Source of the DNA: an uncultured Eubacteriales bacterium
Lineage (GTDB): Bacteria; Bacillota; Clostridia; Lachnospirales; CAG-274
NCBI GenBank assembly: GCA_902495025.1
Contig: CABUWB010000058.1
Coordinates: forward strand, 1 to 8,970
DNA: 8,970 nt
Direction: 5' to 3'
The notes below the pieces were generated by a model, which was not told the origin of the DNA, did no database searches, and saw only the letters and a list, made by a program, of their open reading frames with translations. The translations under genes and the position numbers were made by a program. Position 1 is the stretch's first letter. Each line of letters begins with the position of its first letter. Positions 1-6,628 of the stretch are shown piece by piece.

Positions 1-1
1 A

Positions 2-364
2 ATTCTTATTGGTAATAAACACGCCAAGCTGCTTGCTGTTCCGTCTGCACTTGTGCTTAGCTTTCTTGCACCTTTTTTTGCAGGCGGCAATTTCCAGATG
101 TATTTTATCAGCTATATAGTATATGCAATAAGCGTGGTGTTTTATGCTTTAACCGCCTTTGACGCTATTAAAAGCGTTAAGCCTTTTATTATTTACTGTA
201 TTGCCGTATGCGTGCTGACAGTGCTGCTTACAGTGCTTAAACAGCCGCCGTTTAGACTTTATGACGGTACGGTTTATGTTTCGGACGCAATTTATTTTGT
301 ATGCTATCATATTACTGTGGCTAATTTTGCAAGGGCTGTGCCAATGCAGAGGAAGGCAGATTAA
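2..364 (+). CDS. C-terminal part of an unrecognised multi-pass membrane protein (5' end outside window)
   Basis: The reading frame is open from the first bases of the window to a TAA at 362-364. The GTG at 53 is therefore an internal codon and not a real start: it has no ribosome binding site and the frame continues upstream of it. About 120 residues are visible. Roughly four hydrophobic segments can be seen: around LLAVPSALVLSFLAPFF, MYFISYIVYAISVVFYAL, FIIYCIAVCVLTVLLTVL, and a shorter one near YVSDAIYFVCYHITV. Short charged or polar loops separate them, and the tail PMQRKAD is basic and probably cytoplasmic. I recognise no family motif, so it stays a hypothetical integral membrane protein. 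It is followed by a terminator at 385-417 and faces the minus-strand unit to its right, so it is the last gene of its own transcript. Confidence 0.7.
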   Translation: MLIGNKHAKLLAVPSALVLSFLAPFFAGGNFQMYFISYIVYAISVVFYALTAFDAIKSVKPFIIYCIAVCVLTVLLTVLKQPPFRLYDGTVYVSDAIYFVCYHITVANFARAVPMQRKAD

Positions 365-384
365 TTACATATTTTAACATAATA

Positions 385-417
385 GGCTTCTGCATTTGTT
401 TTGCAGCAGCCTTTTTT
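385..417 (+). terminator. Rho-independent terminator of the left-edge membrane protein gene
   Basis: GGCTTCTGCA (385-394) pairs with TGCAGCAGCC (402-411) with one mismatch, around a 7-base loop. TTTTTT follows at 412-417. It lies 20 bases after the stop codon of the left-edge gene. Confidence 0.85.
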
Positions 418-472
418 CGATAAGATGGGATTCTATTTATATTTTTACAAGAATTTTTGTATAAATAGCAGT

Positions 473-517
473 CTAAAAAATATAAAAATACCGCCTAATC
501 GTTAGATTAAGCGGTAT
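473..517 (-). terminator. Intrinsic terminator of the minus-strand structured RNA
   Basis: Read on the minus strand, ATACCGCTTAATC (517-505) pairs with GATTAGGCGGTAT (500-488): 13 pairs including one G-U, around a 4-base loop. A run of T with two interruptions (487-473) follows. The plus strand lacks a T tract after the hairpin and would have an A-C mismatch in it, so it acts on minus-strand transcription. It ends the structured RNA at 528-629 and probably also read-through from the nuclease gene. Confidence 0.85.
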
Positions 518-527
518 CTGATAATTA

Positions 528-629
528 AGGATTGTTTGGCAGGCGTCCGTTTCTCCTGCATCTCTCGGGTTTCCCCTGTCATACCATCGGCGTGTGGACC
601 GGACGAATTCCTCCACCTCAAACAACCCT
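528..629 (-). ncRNA. Unassigned compact structured RNA with two complementary hairpin loops
   Basis: There is no ORF here, but the minus strand folds strikingly. The ends form a closing helix: AGGGTTGTTTG (629-619) pairs with CAAACAATCCT (538-528), 11 pairs, extendable outward with one bulge to about 17. Hairpin 1 is GTGGA (616-612)/TCCAC (598-594) with a 13-base loop. Hairpin 2 is GCAGG (559-555)/CCTGC (543-539) with an 11-base loop. The loop of hairpin 1 contains CGTCCG (605-600) and that of hairpin 2 contains CGGACG (549-544), a perfect 6-base match, so a kissing-loop contact is possible. Between them is GGG-GAAA-CCC, a short stem with a GNRA tetraloop. A TATAAT box ends 5 bases before the first paired base, and a terminator follows. 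The length would suit a small SRP RNA, but the conserved GGAA-tetraloop/AGCAGCC segment is absent. It is shorter than 6S RNA, tmRNA or RNase P RNA. Family unknown. Confidence 0.65.
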
Positions 630-633
630 AATT

Positions 634-639
634 ATTATA
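634..639 (-). promoter_or_regulatory. Possible -10 box (TATAAT) for the structured RNA
   Basis: A perfect TATAAT on the minus strand would start transcription at about 627-629, exactly where the closing helix of the RNA begins. No good -35 hexamer lies 16-18 bases upstream (GAATAA at 662-657 is poor). The RNA may instead be made mainly by read-through from the nuclease promoter. Confidence 0.4.
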
Positions 640-656
640 CTATTATATTATCATAA

Positions 657-1064
657 TTATTCTTTTTTGTAAAGTATCCTTTTGTTTTTTAATAAACGCT
701 CCCATTCTTTATTATCAATCTTCATAAATGTAATAATAGAATTTTTAAAATTGGGATTATCCGTAGATGTTACCAGACGCAAAGCTGTTTTGAATTGCTC
801 TCCGTTTTCAATAATTTCCTTTAATATAAGTGCAGTATTAGGTCTGTTTGCCTCAACTATGTAATCAGGCATTTGTATAATATCTGATAGATAAGCAGAA
901 AATCTCTCAAAATCATTTGGATGATGCTCTTTAATATGATTAATTCTCTCGTCAGTTATAATAACATCCTCAGAAACTATATCCTCTGTTATACAACTGT
1001 AGATTTTTTTGCTTATTTTTCCAACTGTATGCACTTTAACAGCCCCATTTTCCGTATAATACAT
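657..1064 (-). CDS. PBECR-like nuclease (phage barnase/EndoU/colicin E5-D/RelE-like domain), stand-alone
   Basis: The 135-residue product has the pattern I associate with PBECR (phage-barnase-EndoU-ColicinE5/D-RelE-like nuclease) domains. The N-terminal half holds VIITDERINHIKEHHP (residues 34-49), with Arg40, His43 and His48 as candidate active-site or RNA-binding residues. The middle is TALILKEI followed by FKTALRLVTS, and the C-terminal half holds NSIITFMKI with a basic tail, LLKNKRILYKKE. There is no signal peptide or membrane segment, so it should be cytoplasmic. Relatives are often fused to phage MuF/portal proteins, but short free copies also occur. Such domains are predicted RNases or toxins; activity is inferred, not shown. 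The start at 1064 is backed by an in-frame stop a few codons upstream and a promoter at 1152-1180, though its ribosome binding site is weak. Three 60-base lines within 661-840 have only 15-17 G+C each (about 25-28%), well below the operon to its right, suggesting acquired DNA. No partner antitoxin ORF is visible. Confidence 0.6.
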   Translation of the reverse strand: MYYTENGAVKVHTVGKISKKIYSCITEDIVSEDVIITDERINHIKEHHPNDFERFSAYLSDIIQMPDYIVEANRPNTALILKEIIENGEQFKTALRLVTSTDNPNFKNSIITFMKIDNKEWERLLKNKRILYKKE

Positions 1065-1151
1065 ATACTCGTTCTTTACACTATTTAAAGCCTAATTAAC
1101 TTAAAACTAAAAGTTTTGTACAAAACAGTAAAACTATTATATTTTTAAATA

Positions 1152-1180
1152 ATTCTACTATAATTTTTTTGCTGTGTCAA
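1152..1180 (-). promoter_or_regulatory. Sigma-70-type promoter for the PBECR-like nuclease
   Basis: On the minus strand TTGACA (1180-1175) is separated by exactly 17 bases from TAGAAT (1157-1152). Predicted transcription start is near 1145, giving a leader of about 80 nt before the ATG at 1064. The whole stretch 1065-1216 is AT-rich and holds no ORF of note. Confidence 0.7.
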
Positions 1181-1216
1181 TACAGCTTAATAATATATTA
1201 TAAGGTTTAGCATTGT

Positions 1217-1250
1217 AAAAAAGAGCTGATTATTGCAATCAGCTCTTTTT
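1217..1250 (-). terminator. Strong rho-independent terminator at the end of the five-gene operon
   Basis: GAGCTGATT (1223-1231) and AATCAGCTC (1237-1245) form a perfect 9-pair stem with a 5-base loop, flanked by A and T runs on both sides. On the minus strand it follows the pectate lyase stop codon by 7 bases and ends in TTTTTT. The symmetry would let it work in both directions, but no plus-strand gene needs it. Confidence 0.9.
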
Positions 1251-1257
1251 AAGTGTA

Positions 1258-3447
1258 TTAATCAAATACGTTATAAATTACCTCGCCCGGTATTTTATCA
1301 CTGTAAACCATTTCAAGGATATAGGCTGTTTTTTCCTCAACCTCTTTTCTGAGCGCTGCCTCCTTGGCAGTGTCCGGTGTTGTAAGGTTAAGGTCGCCTG
1401 GGGCGTCGCTCTGTCCGCTGTTAAAGCTATAGAATACGCCTGTCATTGACTTAGCGCTCATTCTGTCCATCCAGTAGTTCTGTCCGTTATCAAAGCTGAG
1501 AGCGTTTACAATATCGTACTGTGCATAGCCGTTATTCTGGTCAAAGCCCTTTGCAGGTGTCTGGTTAGGGGTGTTCTCATGACCGAAGGCAATACAGTTT
1601 TTAATATATCTGTACGAGGTGGAAGGTGTTTCGGCAGAGCCAAACTTAAAGCCGTTAGGGTTGCCTGCCCACTTTGTACTGTGAATGTTGGAGTAAGTGT
1701 TGCTTGTGCCTAAAAGCTTAACTGTAACCTGTGGCCAGCTTGTAACGGTATGGTTATTGTAATCGGTTTCAAAATCAGGATATTCTGCAAGTATAGCCTG
1801 TACGTAAAGCAGGTTTTTATCAAGTGCATAGCCATGCTCGTAGTCGTATTCACCTGTGAATACATAAGGGTTACCGTTATTCCATGTTACACATTCCTCA
1901 TATCTGATGTCGCCTATAATTCCACCCTCACTGGAACGGTCGTAGCTGTCCCAGCCGTCGTCGCTGTTTTCCCATGCACGACAGTTGTAGAAATTGTTAT
2001 CCATACCTGCTGCAAGCTTAACGGAAAAACCGTCAGCGTCTGCGCCGTTTTTCTGTACAAGGTCGCCGTTTCGGTAGCTGTCAACATAGCGGAAGGTGTT
2101 GTAGGCACCGCCCTTTGTTACGGATACACCCGAGTTATTGTTGTATCTGAATACACAGTTTTCAAAATTATTGTGAGAGCCTGTAATTCTTGTACCGCAG
2201 TCGCCCGCATTCTGAATAATTACATTCTTAAAGGTGTAGTAGCTGCCGCTTATTGTAAAGCCCGTACCACCAGAGCCTGAGGATGTCCTGCTGTCCCTGA
2301 GTTTTGCAAAGTCAAGTGTTGCTGCCGTACCGTCTGCATTTGTTAAACCAAAAATCTCCACATTTGCATTTGAGGTGGACAGCTTGATATTTTCACTGCA
2401 CTCAATTGTGCCGAGTATGTAAATTTTATTATTCTTTTTTGCAAGCTCTGTTTTTAAGTCACTGAAATTGTTAACAACAACGCCGTCAGATGTATCGCCG
2501 CTGAAGGTGGTCGTTTCAGTAGTTGTTTCGGTTGTTGCAATAGTGGTGGTCTGTGTGGTGCTTTCGGTAACAATATCACCTGTACCAGTGTAGGTAATGC
2601 GGTATACATTGATATTGCCCTGACCTCCGTAAATATAGTATCTGCCGCCAGATGAAAGTACAGCGGTATTGACAATAGGCGTATCACCCGAAACAGGCAT
2701 TGTAAAGGTTGCAACAACCTTGCCTGTGCTGTCTGCCACAACCGCATTTCTTACATTGGCTGCATTTGATGAGCGTGCAATAATATCCAGCTTGCCGCCG
2801 CATGGTGCGTCAAAGTAGAAGCACATTGTGCTTGTGCTGCCTGTACCGTAAAGCTGTATGTACTGGCTGTAGGTTTCACCGTCAACGGTAACCTCCTTTG
2901 CACCCAGCTTATAGCTTGGCAGAATGGTGTATGCACCGTCTGTAAGATTGGAGCTCATTACAACATTCTGTTCAAGGGTGAGGGTATCTGCCCTGAAGTC
3001 ATAATAAGCAGAGGTGGTAGTTTCGGTGGAGCTTTCTGCCGTAGTAGTTTCTGTAGTAGTTTCAGTTACAGTAGTGGTTACAGTAGTGGTTTCTGTTGTA
3101 GTTTCGGTTACTGTAACAGTAGTAGTTTCTGTTGTGGTTTCTGTGCTTTCCACGCCTGTATATGGCAGCTTGATGTTTGTAAGTACGTGCTGTAATATAA
3201 TTGCTGCATCATCGGCAGAAATTATGCCGTCTGCATTTACATCAGCCAAGGTCTTTGGAAAATTGGCAAACTTTGCGTTGGAGCTGTCAAGCGTGTATTC
3301 AAGCACAAGTGCAGCATCGTTTGATGTTACTGTGCCGCTTAAATCCGCATCACCATAAAGGCTGCTGTCTGCCGCATAAACAGGTGCGTTTAAGCAGGTA
3401 ATTGTCATTACTGCCGCCAGCAGAGCGGCAATTTTCTTTTTTAACAT
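1258..3447 (-). CDS. Secreted dockerin-bearing pectate lyase, polysaccharide lyase family 9
   Basis: This is a predicted cellulosomal enzyme that cleaves pectate (polygalacturonate) by Ca-dependent beta-elimination outside the cell. The ATG at 3447 is chosen because GGAGG lies 7 bases upstream and a signal peptide follows at once (residues 1-25, cut after VYA). Layout of the 729 residues: type I dockerin 31-91 (Ca loops D33/D35/S37/D44 and D69/N71/D73/D80); Thr/Glu-rich linker 101-146; all-beta domain of unknown type 148-290, perhaps sugar-binding; second Thr linker 294-316; beta-helix catalytic domain from about 323. The catalytic part has ADADGFSVK and NSDDGWD. D472, D496, D497 and D500 have the same spacing as the calcium ligands D209, D233, D234 and D237 of Dickeya Pel9A. 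K601 in NGFKFG is the likely catalytic base (Pel9A K273), but it lies about 65 residues further on than in Pel9A, implying an insertion. It is the last gene of the operon. Confidence 0.88.
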   Translation of the reverse strand: MLKKKIAALLAAVMTITCLNAPVYAADSSLYGDADLSGTVTSNDAALVLEYTLDSSNAKFANFPKTLADVNADGIISADDAAIILQHVLTNIKLPYTGVESTETTTETTTVTVTETTTETTTVTTTVTETTTETTTAESSTETTTSAYYDFRADTLTLEQNVVMSSNLTDGAYTILPSYKLGAKEVTVDGETYSQYIQLYGTGSTSTMCFYFDAPCGGKLDIIARSSNAANVRNAVVADSTGKVVATFTMPVSGDTPIVNTAVLSSGGRYYIYGGQGNINVYRITYTGTGDIVTESTTQTTTIATTETTTETTTFSGDTSDGVVVNNFSDLKTELAKKNNKIYILGTIECSENIKLSTSNANVEIFGLTNADGTAATLDFAKLRDSRTSSGSGGTGFTISGSYYTFKNVIIQNAGDCGTRITGSHNNFENCVFRYNNNSGVSVTKGGAYNTFRYVDSYRNGDLVQKNGADADGFSVKLAAGMDNNFYNCRAWENSDDGWDSYDRSSEGGIIGDIRYEECVTWNNGNPYVFTGEYDYEHGYALDKNLLYVQAILAEYPDFETDYNNHTVTSWPQVTVKLLGTSNTYSNIHSTKWAGNPNGFKFGSAETPSTSYRYIKNCIAFGHENTPNQTPAKGFDQNNGYAQYDIVNALSFDNGQNYWMDRMSAKSMTGVFYSFNSGQSDAPGDLNLTTPDTAKEAALRKEVEEKTAYILEMVYSDKIPGEVIYNVFD
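2500..2568 (-). repeat. Second Thr-rich linker-coding repeat (ACN-rich tract)
   Basis: It encodes residues 294-316 of the pectate lyase, built from ETTT/TTTE units, and separates the middle beta domain from the catalytic beta-helix. Such linkers are flexible and are O-glycosylated in some cellulosomal proteins. Confidence 0.75.
3010..3147 (-). repeat. First Thr/Glu/Val linker-coding imperfect tandem repeat
   Basis: It encodes residues 101-146 of the pectate lyase, made of iterated TETTT and TVT units. At DNA level it is an imperfect tandem of short GTAGTTTC/GTTACTG-like blocks (plus strand), prone to copy-number change. It links the dockerin to the middle beta domain. The Val-rich ORF on the opposite strand is only its mirror. 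Confidence 0.8.
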
Positions 3448-3478
3448 TTCGTTACCTCCGTTAAATATAATATTTTGG

Positions 3479-3916
3479 TTAATTAATTGTATGAATAAGG
3501 TTATCGGGAGGGGGTCTGCGCAGCTGGTTACTGTCAAACTGTGGCGTGTTGCCTGCAAAGCCTGAAATAACCCTTGGTGTCCTGCTATACGGCAGTAATG
3601 TCGTATAGAAAAAATCGTTACATATAATAACAGCATCATTGCCGCTGAAAAATAGACTTTCTGACTGTATAAGAGATAAAATATTCTTAGCGTCATCTGC
3701 ATTAATCCTGCCGTCGCCTGTAACATCTGCTTTAAGGTTTGGCTCACCGCCATAAAGGCTGTATGTAAGCAGCATTGTAACATCTATTCCGTTAATAATG
3801 CCGTCTGAGTTGACATCTGCCCTGTCATTGTATATTTCATTCGGCAAGGCTGCTGTCCATGTCCACATTATAAAATAAAAGGACAGAATTAATGAAAATA
3901 ATCTTTTTGTAAACAT
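3479..3916 (-). CDS. Small secreted dockerin protein
   Basis: This 145-residue protein consists of an N-terminal hydrophobic export signal (about residues 6-23 after FTKR), a complete type I dockerin and a 60-residue tail. The two dockerin calcium loops are DVNSDGIINGID (34-45) and DVTGDGRINADD (64-75), both with all acidic or Asn ligand positions intact, so it should bind a cohesin. The tail (about 86-145) has no recognised fold; it carries NDAVIICNDFFYTTLLPYSR and ends in a Pro/Arg-rich stretch. The ATG at 3916 is preferred because AAGGGG lies 8 bases upstream; the in-frame ATG at 3934 has no ribosome binding site. It sits 27 bases after yfhO and 31 bases before the pectate lyase, in the same operon. 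It has no catalytic domain. It could be a truncated remnant of a larger enzyme or a small adaptor; the sequence does not decide. Confidence 0.78.
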   Translation of the reverse strand: MFTKRLFSLILSFYFIMWTWTAALPNEIYNDRADVNSDGIINGIDVTMLLTYSLYGGEPNLKADVTGDGRINADDAKNILSLIQSESLFFSGNDAVIICNDFFYTTLLPYSRTPRVISGFAGNTPQFDSNQLRRPPPDNLIHTIN

Positions 3917-3943
3917 AAATTCTGCCCCTTTCATTTTGAATTA

Positions 3944-6616
3944 TCAGTTGTTAACTGCTTCTTTTTTCTTTTTAAATACAAACTTTGTTACCACAAATGC
4001 AGCAATAAGTGATATAAGGCTTATTATACAGCCTGCATAGAAGCCCTGTGGCTCAAAGGTGAGTGTTACCTCATGCTCGCCCTTTGGTACATCAACGCCG
4101 ATTACGCCGTCATCGCCAATGGAAACAAGCTCTGTCTTTTCACCGTCAACATAAGCGCTCCAGCCCTTGTTGTAAGGGATAGAGGTGAACATTACACCGT
4201 CCTCGGCTGCATTTACATTTCCCTCAATTCGGGTATCCTCAAAGCTTGTGATATTATAGGTATTTTTGTTCAGCTCGTCATAAGCCTTCTGGAATACCGC
4301 ATCGTCATAGCTTGCGGCATAAACCTTAATATTACCGCTCTTACGGTAGGTCTTTTCAAACTCACCCTTGTTGGTAAGCTCAAAGGTAACCGTAATTTCC
4401 TCGTCCTTTTTAACATTGCCTATATCAAATAAGCTCTTACCTGCGGAAAGCTCCCTGTCCTCATTTGCGGAGTCTGTAACGTACTTAACACGCTTTGCGT
4501 TGCCTGCGTCAACATAAAGGTAGAGGTACTGGTCCTTGTCGGACTTGATTTTTACTGTTACAGTAGGTATAAGTCCAAGGTTTGCAGGGTCTGTAAGCTC
4601 ATACTTATAGTAATTTTCGTTTACCTTTTCGGTAATGTTCATATAGGTATAATCAAAGCTGGTAAGCGGAATATCGGTAAACATCTTATCGTAAACGCCT
4701 GCTGCCTTTGATATAAAGTCGTTCTGTACATCAAAAGGCATTGAGTCGGTTGTCTGCCAGTCCTTAACAGCGCTGTTTCCCATAAAGCCGAGAGGCAGCA
4801 CCCTCTTATTTTCATAAATCCATACATTGCCAAACTGTGTAAGGTAATCGTATCTTTCGTTCTTAATCTCGCCGTTGCCGTCGTCGGACGCCTTGTTCAT
4901 AACATATTTAAGGTCAAACATGGCATCGATAAGTGCGGTAGGGTCGTAGTATCTGTAGGAGTTACCTGTTGCGGCAATACCTAAGTTGCCAATCATATTT
5001 GATATACCGCCCGATGCAAGTGATGAGAACTGCGAAAAACCGTTGTAGTGGTACAGTGCCGCATCATTAATGGTGGTAAAGCGTCTGAATTCCGTTCTGT
5101 AAAACTCGCCGTTTTCTCTTTCGTCAAGGTAATCAACAGCCTCGTTTGCAGAGTCGATATATTTAACGTAGGAGTCCCTTGAGGTTGTTCTGTCAAGACC
5201 CTGATAGCTTGAAAAAGCAGCCTCAACAACAACCACTACAAGCAGTGCGGTAAGCACGTTTCTGAAATCTGACTTAGATGCAGCACCCTTATAGCTGTAC
5301 ATTATAATAATGTAGATAACCATAAGCACAATGTTAATTATAATATCAACATCACTGAGTACCCTGTCAATATCGGCAGCGTTGCTGCGCACAATTACGT
5401 ACTCGGTAAAGAGCATAACAACAAGGTAGAATATGGCTGCCTTAATAACAAGGCTTATATCCACGCTCCTCATATTAAGCAGACCTCTGTATGAGAGTAC
5501 AAGTATTACAAAGCTGTAAATAAATGTATATCTGTGAGGCAGGTTTGATGGGAAGTGGAAGCCGTGAATCATATAGTCAAGCGGCTTAACACAGCTGCAC
5601 AGCAGCATAAACAGTATCAGCGCACCAAAGAGTACCTTTTCCTTTGTCTTAAACTTTTTGTTAAAGAAATAGAAAGGTAAAAGCAGCATTGTAAATACGC
5701 CGCTGTATACGTTTGGCAGGTCCTCGTTACGGGCAAGTACAACAGGTCTTGCGCCGACAAAGTGGTTTGTAATAAGCTGATATACGTTTTTGTAAAACTC
5801 AAACTTAGGGAAGTTTGTGTCGCTTGTATCGGTGTGCGAAAGCGCTATGGCGGTAGGTATTGTAAGGAACATTGAAATACCGCCCGCTATTGCGGAAATT
5901 ACACCAAATTTAATTGTTCTTGCAATAATAATTTGTTTATCCCTTTTCCATGTATAGGTTGAAAACAGTACAACAAGGAAATACAGCACTGCAAATATAC
6001 ATACAAGGAAGGCAATGTAGAAGTTAATTACAATTACCAGTGCAAGTGATATGCAGTAGGTGAGGTGTGTATCCTCTTTAATAAGTCTTTCAATACCCAT
6101 GGCAACTATAGGGAAGAGTGCAACGGCGTCAAGCCACATTACATTCCAGTAATAGCCTGTAACATAAGCTGTAAAGGCATACATTACGCCAAAGACAACA
6201 ATGCTTAAATCGTTTTTATCAAAGGTCTTTTTAAGGTAGTATGCAAAAAATGCACCTGCAAACGCAATTTTTATAAGTATGAAAAATGCAAGCGCCTCAG
6301 GCAGACCACTTTGTGGAAAGAGCAGTATAAGTATACTTATGGGGCTTGCGGTATAGTAGGCAATCTGTGTTATAAACTCCTTTCCAAGTCCGCCTTCCCA
6401 ACTGTAAAAAAGGCTCTGTCCGTTTAAAATTCTGCTGCGCAGCTCCTCGTGGAACGGTGCGTACTGGTGGTAAAGGTCAACCTTAAGTACTATGTTTTCA
6501 CCAAAAGGATAAACACCTCTTAAAATGTACGTAAGCAGCATTATAAGTGCCGAAAGTACAAAGGTAACAAGTACCAGTCGGTTAGACGCAAACCAATTTT
6601 CTTTTTGGTTTTTCAT
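3944..6616 (-). CDS. yfhO: YfhO-family membrane glycosyltransferase-like protein
   Basis: This 890-residue protein belongs to the YfhO family (Bacillus YfhO, Listeria GtlB), GT-C-type membrane proteins needed to put sugars from a lipid-phosphate carrier onto lipoteichoic acid outside the cell. It starts with a membrane segment at about 14-32, then an outside loop with KVDLYHQYAPFHEEL: D47 with H50-Q51-Y52 sits where GT-C enzymes carry their acidic catalytic residue. Many further membrane segments run to about residue 470. A large soluble extracytoplasmic region follows (about 475-858), ending in an Ig-like part with GWSAYVDGEK and VDVPKGEHEVTLTFEPQGF, typical of the family. A last membrane helix (about 860-880) precedes a lysine-rich cytoplasmic tail. 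The start at 6616 has AAGGAG 8 bases upstream, overlapping the stop of the previous gene, so translation is probably coupled. The acceptor in this organism is not known. Confidence 0.85.
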   Translation of the reverse strand: MKNQKENWFASNRLVLVTFVLSALIMLLTYILRGVYPFGENIVLKVDLYHQYAPFHEELRSRILNGQSLFYSWEGGLGKEFITQIAYYTASPISILILLFPQSGLPEALAFFILIKIAFAGAFFAYYLKKTFDKNDLSIVVFGVMYAFTAYVTGYYWNVMWLDAVALFPIVAMGIERLIKEDTHLTYCISLALVIVINFYIAFLVCIFAVLYFLVVLFSTYTWKRDKQIIIARTIKFGVISAIAGGISMFLTIPTAIALSHTDTSDTNFPKFEFYKNVYQLITNHFVGARPVVLARNEDLPNVYSGVFTMLLLPFYFFNKKFKTKEKVLFGALILFMLLCSCVKPLDYMIHGFHFPSNLPHRYTFIYSFVILVLSYRGLLNMRSVDISLVIKAAIFYLVVMLFTEYVIVRSNAADIDRVLSDVDIIINIVLMVIYIIIMYSYKGAASKSDFRNVLTALLVVVVVEAAFSSYQGLDRTTSRDSYVKYIDSANEAVDYLDERENGEFYRTEFRRFTTINDAALYHYNGFSQFSSLASGGISNMIGNLGIAATGNSYRYYDPTALIDAMFDLKYVMNKASDDGNGEIKNERYDYLTQFGNVWIYENKRVLPLGFMGNSAVKDWQTTDSMPFDVQNDFISKAAGVYDKMFTDIPLTSFDYTYMNITEKVNENYYKYELTDPANLGLIPTVTVKIKSDKDQYLYLYVDAGNAKRVKYVTDSANEDRELSAGKSLFDIGNVKKDEEITVTFELTNKGEFEKTYRKSGNIKVYAASYDDAVFQKAYDELNKNTYNITSFEDTRIEGNVNAAEDGVMFTSIPYNKGWSAYVDGEKTELVSIGDDGVIGVDVPKGEHEVTLTFEPQGFYAGCIISLISLIAAFVVTKFVFKKKKEAVNN

Positions 6617-6628
6617 TGTAAATTCTCC

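Noticed and set aside
528..629. Small SRP RNA (4.5S-like) identity for the structured RNA
   Set aside because: Size and free-standing layout fit, but the highly conserved apical segment (GGTCAGG, GGAA tetraloop, AGCAGCC) is absent, and two separate hairpins replace the single rod.
473..629. Riboswitch or leader attenuator reading
   Set aside because: The terminator hairpin is followed on the minus strand by no gene; the next coding sequence is convergent on the plus strand, so there is nothing downstream to regulate.
1750..2280. 176-codon plus-strand ORF opposite the pectate lyase catalytic domain
   Set aside because: The opposing frame carries the conserved calcium-binding and catalytic residues; the plus-strand product resembles no family and has no start signals.
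3014..3358. Plus-strand Val/Ser-rich ORF opposite the pectate lyase
   Set aside because: It is the complement of the Thr-linker repeat (ACN codons read as GTN/AGT), with no ribosome binding site and a strong gene on the other strand.
3448..3783. A 112-codon in-frame extension upstream of the pectate lyase start
   Set aside because: It covers the small dockerin gene in another frame, lacks a ribosome binding site, reads as low-quality protein, and would bury the clear signal peptide that follows the GGAGG-preceded ATG at 3447.
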